The notes beneath the pieces are model-generated. The model was not told the DNA's origin and did not search any database. It was given only the letters and a program-made list of their open reading frames with translations. A stretch of DNA of 14,738 bases from UBA1189 sp964570685 (GTDB lineage Bacteria; Bacteroidota; Bacteroidia; Bacteroidales; Bacteroidaceae), in assembly GCA_964570685.1 (NCBI GenBank), contig CAZMZC010000070.1:1-14738 (forward strand), given 5' to 3'. Below are positions 12,468 through 14,738 of this stretch, in pieces. Every line of letters starts with the position of its first letter. Positions within the stretch are counted from its first letter, which is position 1. Position numbers and translations under genes: made by a program.

Positions 12468-14603
12468 ATGAAAGCAGCACGTATCCTATTATTAGTGGCA
12501 ACGCTATGCGTGGCAACCACCATCATCGCGGATGAACTACCAGCATTTCCTGGAGCTGACGGTTACGGACGTTACGTGACAGGTGGACGTGGAGGAAAGA
12601 TTCTACACGTTACCAACCTCAACGACAGTGGCGAAGGCTCACTACGCTGGGCCGTAACGCAGAGTGGTACCCGTACAGTGGTATTTGATGTGTCGGGAAC
12701 TATCGAACTGAAGTCAAGACTCAGTATCAAGAACGACAATATTACTGTTGCAGGACAGACTGCCCCTGGTGATGGCATCTGTATCAAGAACTACAACGTG
12801 AATATTAGTGCCAACAATGTCATTGTGCGTTATATCCGTTGCCGTATGGGCGATGAGTGTGCTACCGAGGATGATGCTATGACAGGCACCAACCGTAAGG
12901 GAGTTATAATTGACCACTGCTCCATGAGTTGGAGCACCGATGAGTGTGCCTCATTTTACGGGAACAAAGACTTTACTCTGCAATGGTGTATCCTCAGTGA
13001 GAGTCTCAACACCTCCGTACACGGCAAAGGTAGCCACGGATACGGTGGTATATGGGGTGGCGAGGGAGCAACCTTTCACCACAACCTTCTAGCGCATCAT
13101 AAGAGTCGCACGCCACGTCTCTGTGGAAGTCGCTATACGGGACGTCCTGACGATGAGCGCGTAGACTTGCGCAACAACGTATTCTATAACTGGGGACCCA
13201 CAAACGGCGGATACGCAGGCGAAGGAGGCTCATACAACTTTGTCAACAACTACTACAAGCCTGGTCCCTCTACGGCTACGAAAAACAGTCTTGTTCACCG
13301 CATATTCTCGCCAAATCCAGATGACGGAAGCAATACCAATGCTGCCGGTGTATGGGGACAGTTCTATGTTGATGGCAATTACTTTGACCCTACTTGCCCT
13401 GACCTGAGCAGTACCGCTCTGAACAATATTGCCCAAGTGAACGCCAACAATCGTGACGGTATACACCCTACGACGACTGCTCCAGCCAACCTGCATGCCT
13501 ACACGCCTTTTGAGGTGGCTGCTATCAACCAGCATTCTGCGGCCAGAGCCTACGAGAAAGTACTGATGCACGTAGGAGCTTCATATATGCGCGATGCCAT
13601 AGACCTACGCATCATCACCGAGACTGCTACTGGCACCTATACTTATGAAGGCTCAAAGGGAAGTACAAAGGGAATCATCGACTCTCAAACAGACACTGAG
13701 GGCTACATCACCTACAAGCAGACACCACGCTTGCGCGACACCGACAATGACGGAATCCCTAATGCTTGGGAAATAGCCAACGGACTCAATCCCAAGAGTG
13801 CAGCCGATGCTGTAAAGGAATTTCCTAACGGAGGAGGGTATACTGCTATTGAAGTATACATCAACAGTCTCGTAGAGCATATTACCAAGGACTGTCTTGC
13901 CGAGACGGAAGTAGAAAGCAACGAATTTTTTCCAGAGTTCGTACAGCCCGAATATACTAGCGATGACTATTATATAGAGGGTGAAGAACCCGAAGAGCCT
14001 GGAGAGGAAGAAAACCCTGCAATGACAACTTCTGTGCTTCTTGCAGCCTCTACAAGCACGGACGGGAATTGGGGATTTGCCAATGGGTATAGTATATCAA
14101 ACTCCTCGAACAAGGGTTACAGTGTTGGCAAAGAGGATGGTGTCAAGTATTCACGCAATGTGGAATACACCATCAACTTGCCAAAGGGCATCGAAGTTAC
14201 TGCCATGGACTTTACTGGCTATTGCAACTACGATGACGCTGATGGTTACATAGCTCAACTGGGAAGCACCACATACAGTAGCACCGACTACGTATTCCCG
14301 CGCAAGGATAGTGAGGGTAATTACAAAGTAGTATCGCACAGTGTGACACTGCCTGCTCCTATACAAGATACACTGCCCATCAAGTTCTCTGGGCAGCAAG
14401 TGGTAATGGTCATCACTCTATGGATTCGCAGCACGACTGGCGTAGAAATAATCACTCAGATGCCAGCTACCAACCCTGTCAACGTCTATAGCATCACTGG
14501 CCAGCTCGTACGGAAGCAGGCACATCCAGGTGACGCATTCTTGGGCCTGCCCGCAGGCATCTATGTCATAGATGGGAAGAAGGTATTCTGGAACAACTAT
14601 TGA
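12468..14603 (+). CDS. Secreted pectate lyase (PL1-type) with EF-hand-like loop and T9SS-like C-terminal tail
   Basis: A 711-aa exported enzyme predicted to cleave polygalacturonate by beta-elimination. Residues 1-21 are a signal peptide (MKAARILLLVATLCVATTIIA). The right-handed beta-helix domain starts at FPGADGYGRYVTGGRGGK and covers about 25-350: VTNLNDSGEGSLRWAV, TVAGQTAPGDGICI, IIDHCSMSWSTDE, GYGGIWGG, LLAHHKSRTPRLCG and LRNNVFYNWG are typical of the Bacteroidetes pectate lyase group. Near 424-435 a calcium-loop-like motif DTDNDGIPNAWE occurs. An acidic linker (EGEEPEEPGEEEN, near 504-516) leads to a beta-sandwich-like region and a final segment NVYSITGQLVRKQ ... LPAGIYVIDGKKV that resembles a type A T9SS sorting domain. 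It begins 11 bases after the AsmA gene with no terminator visible between, yet no functional link is evident. The exact substrate (pectin or polygalacturonate) is inferred from family resemblance. Confidence 0.9.
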   Translation: MKAARILLLVATLCVATTIIADELPAFPGADGYGRYVTGGRGGKILHVTNLNDSGEGSLRWAVTQSGTRTVVFDVSGTIELKSRLSIKNDNITVAGQTAPGDGICIKNYNVNISANNVIVRYIRCRMGDECATEDDAMTGTNRKGVIIDHCSMSWSTDECASFYGNKDFTLQWCILSESLNTSVHGKGSHGYGGIWGGEGATFHHNLLAHHKSRTPRLCGSRYTGRPDDERVDLRNNVFYNWGPTNGGYAGEGGSYNFVNNYYKPGPSTATKNSLVHRIFSPNPDDGSNTNAAGVWGQFYVDGNYFDPTCPDLSSTALNNIAQVNANNRDGIHPTTTAPANLHAYTPFEVAAINQHSAARAYEKVLMHVGASYMRDAIDLRIITETATGTYTYEGSKGSTKGIIDSQTDTEGYITYKQTPRLRDTDNDGIPNAWEIANGLNPKSAADAVKEFPNGGGYTAIEVYINSLVEHITKDCLAETEVESNEFFPEFVQPEYTSDDYYIEGEEPEEPGEEENPAMTTSVLLAASTSTDGNWGFANGYSISNSSNKGYSVGKEDGVKYSRNVEYTINLPKGIEVTAMDFTGYCNYDDADGYIAQLGSTTYSSTDYVFPRKDSEGNYKVVSHSVTLPAPIQDTLPIKFSGQQVVMVITLWIRSTTGVEIITQMPATNPVNVYSITGQLVRKQAHPGDAFLGLPAGIYVIDGKKVFWNNY

Positions 14604-14623
14604 TAGTCCACCAATAGAACACA

Positions 14624-14661
14624 AACCGCCCGTCACACTTGGTGTGGCGGGCGGTTCTATT
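14624..14661 (+). terminator. Strong hairpin terminator after the pectate lyase gene
   Basis: AACCGCCCGTCACAC (14624-14638) and GTGTGGCGGGCGGTT (14642-14656) pair over 15 bp with a single G-T and a 3-base loop, followed by CTATTCTT. Outer AATAGAA (14613-14619) and TTCTATT (14655-14661) offer an alternative extension, and the structure could also work on the opposite strand. The U-run is imperfect but the stem is very stable. Confidence 0.85.
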
Positions 14662-14707
14662 CTTAGGAAAGACCTTTTATATCTGTAAGCATTCGATAAA
14701 GTGCCCA

Positions 14708-14738
14708 TTGTCCCCCTTACAGTTGGATTGTACCTTTG
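14708..14738 (+). promoter_or_regulatory. Promoter at the right edge, reading out of the window
   Basis: TTG (14708-14710), a 20-base spacer and TACCTTTG (14731-14738) match the Bacteroidetes -33/-7 pattern. It lies beyond the terminator at 14624-14661 and would drive a plus-strand gene outside the window. Confidence 0.5.

Overview
The window looks like chromosomal DNA from a member of the Bacteroidales, most likely a Prevotella-type or Bacteroides-type gut or oral anaerobe. Several independent features point there. Promoters carry the Bacteroidetes -7 box TAnnTTTG. A DAHP synthase is fused to chorismate mutase. There is a TlpA-like lipoprotein with an N-terminal DUF4369-type region, a Bacteroidetes-type AsmA protein, and a secreted pectate lyase ending in a type IX secretion (T9SS)-like sorting tail. 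No identification by database search was possible.

Layout. (1) Bases 1-726 are AT-rich and hold an unrecognised, probably frameshifted gene, preceded by a short 23-base tandem repeat. (2) Bases 727-1068 have no convincing gene but contain two hairpins. (3) Bases 1069-3995 form a minus-strand aromatic amino acid operon, read from right to left: promoter, a 19-residue Phe/Tyr-rich leader peptide, an attenuator hairpin, a PLP aminotransferase, a small AT-rich four-helix-bundle (23S rRNA IVP-type) gene bracketed by inverted arrays of a 7-base repeat, and DAHP synthase/chorismate mutase. (4) Bases 4090-5388 (minus) encode a secreted acetyl-xylan esterase-like enzyme, divergent from (5) an ABC-F translation factor at 5486-7414 (plus). 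(6) prs and a TlpA-like lipoprotein at 7566-9595 are 8 bases apart and end at a strong terminator. (7) An AsmA-family envelope protein (9766-12456) is followed 11 bases later by a PL1-type pectate lyase (12468-14603) and a second strong terminator. A near-consensus promoter at the extreme right edge points out of the window.

The most interesting element is the complete but normally unannotated attenuator ahead of the aminotransferase. A leader peptide with 6 Tyr and 4 Phe codons in 19 ends exactly where an RNA arm begins, and that arm can pair with the 5' half of a 12-bp terminator-like hairpin. This is the textbook layout of ribosome-mediated attenuation. The amino acids it would sense are the end products of the pathway that the downstream DAHP synthase/chorismate mutase starts.

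The second notable structure is the four-helix-bundle gene with inverted heptamer arrays. It splits this operon, differs sharply in base composition (16 G/C in bases 2221-2280, against 40 G/C in bases 3181-3240 of the aminotransferase), and one array supplies the last codons of the aminotransferase. It looks like a small inserted cassette.
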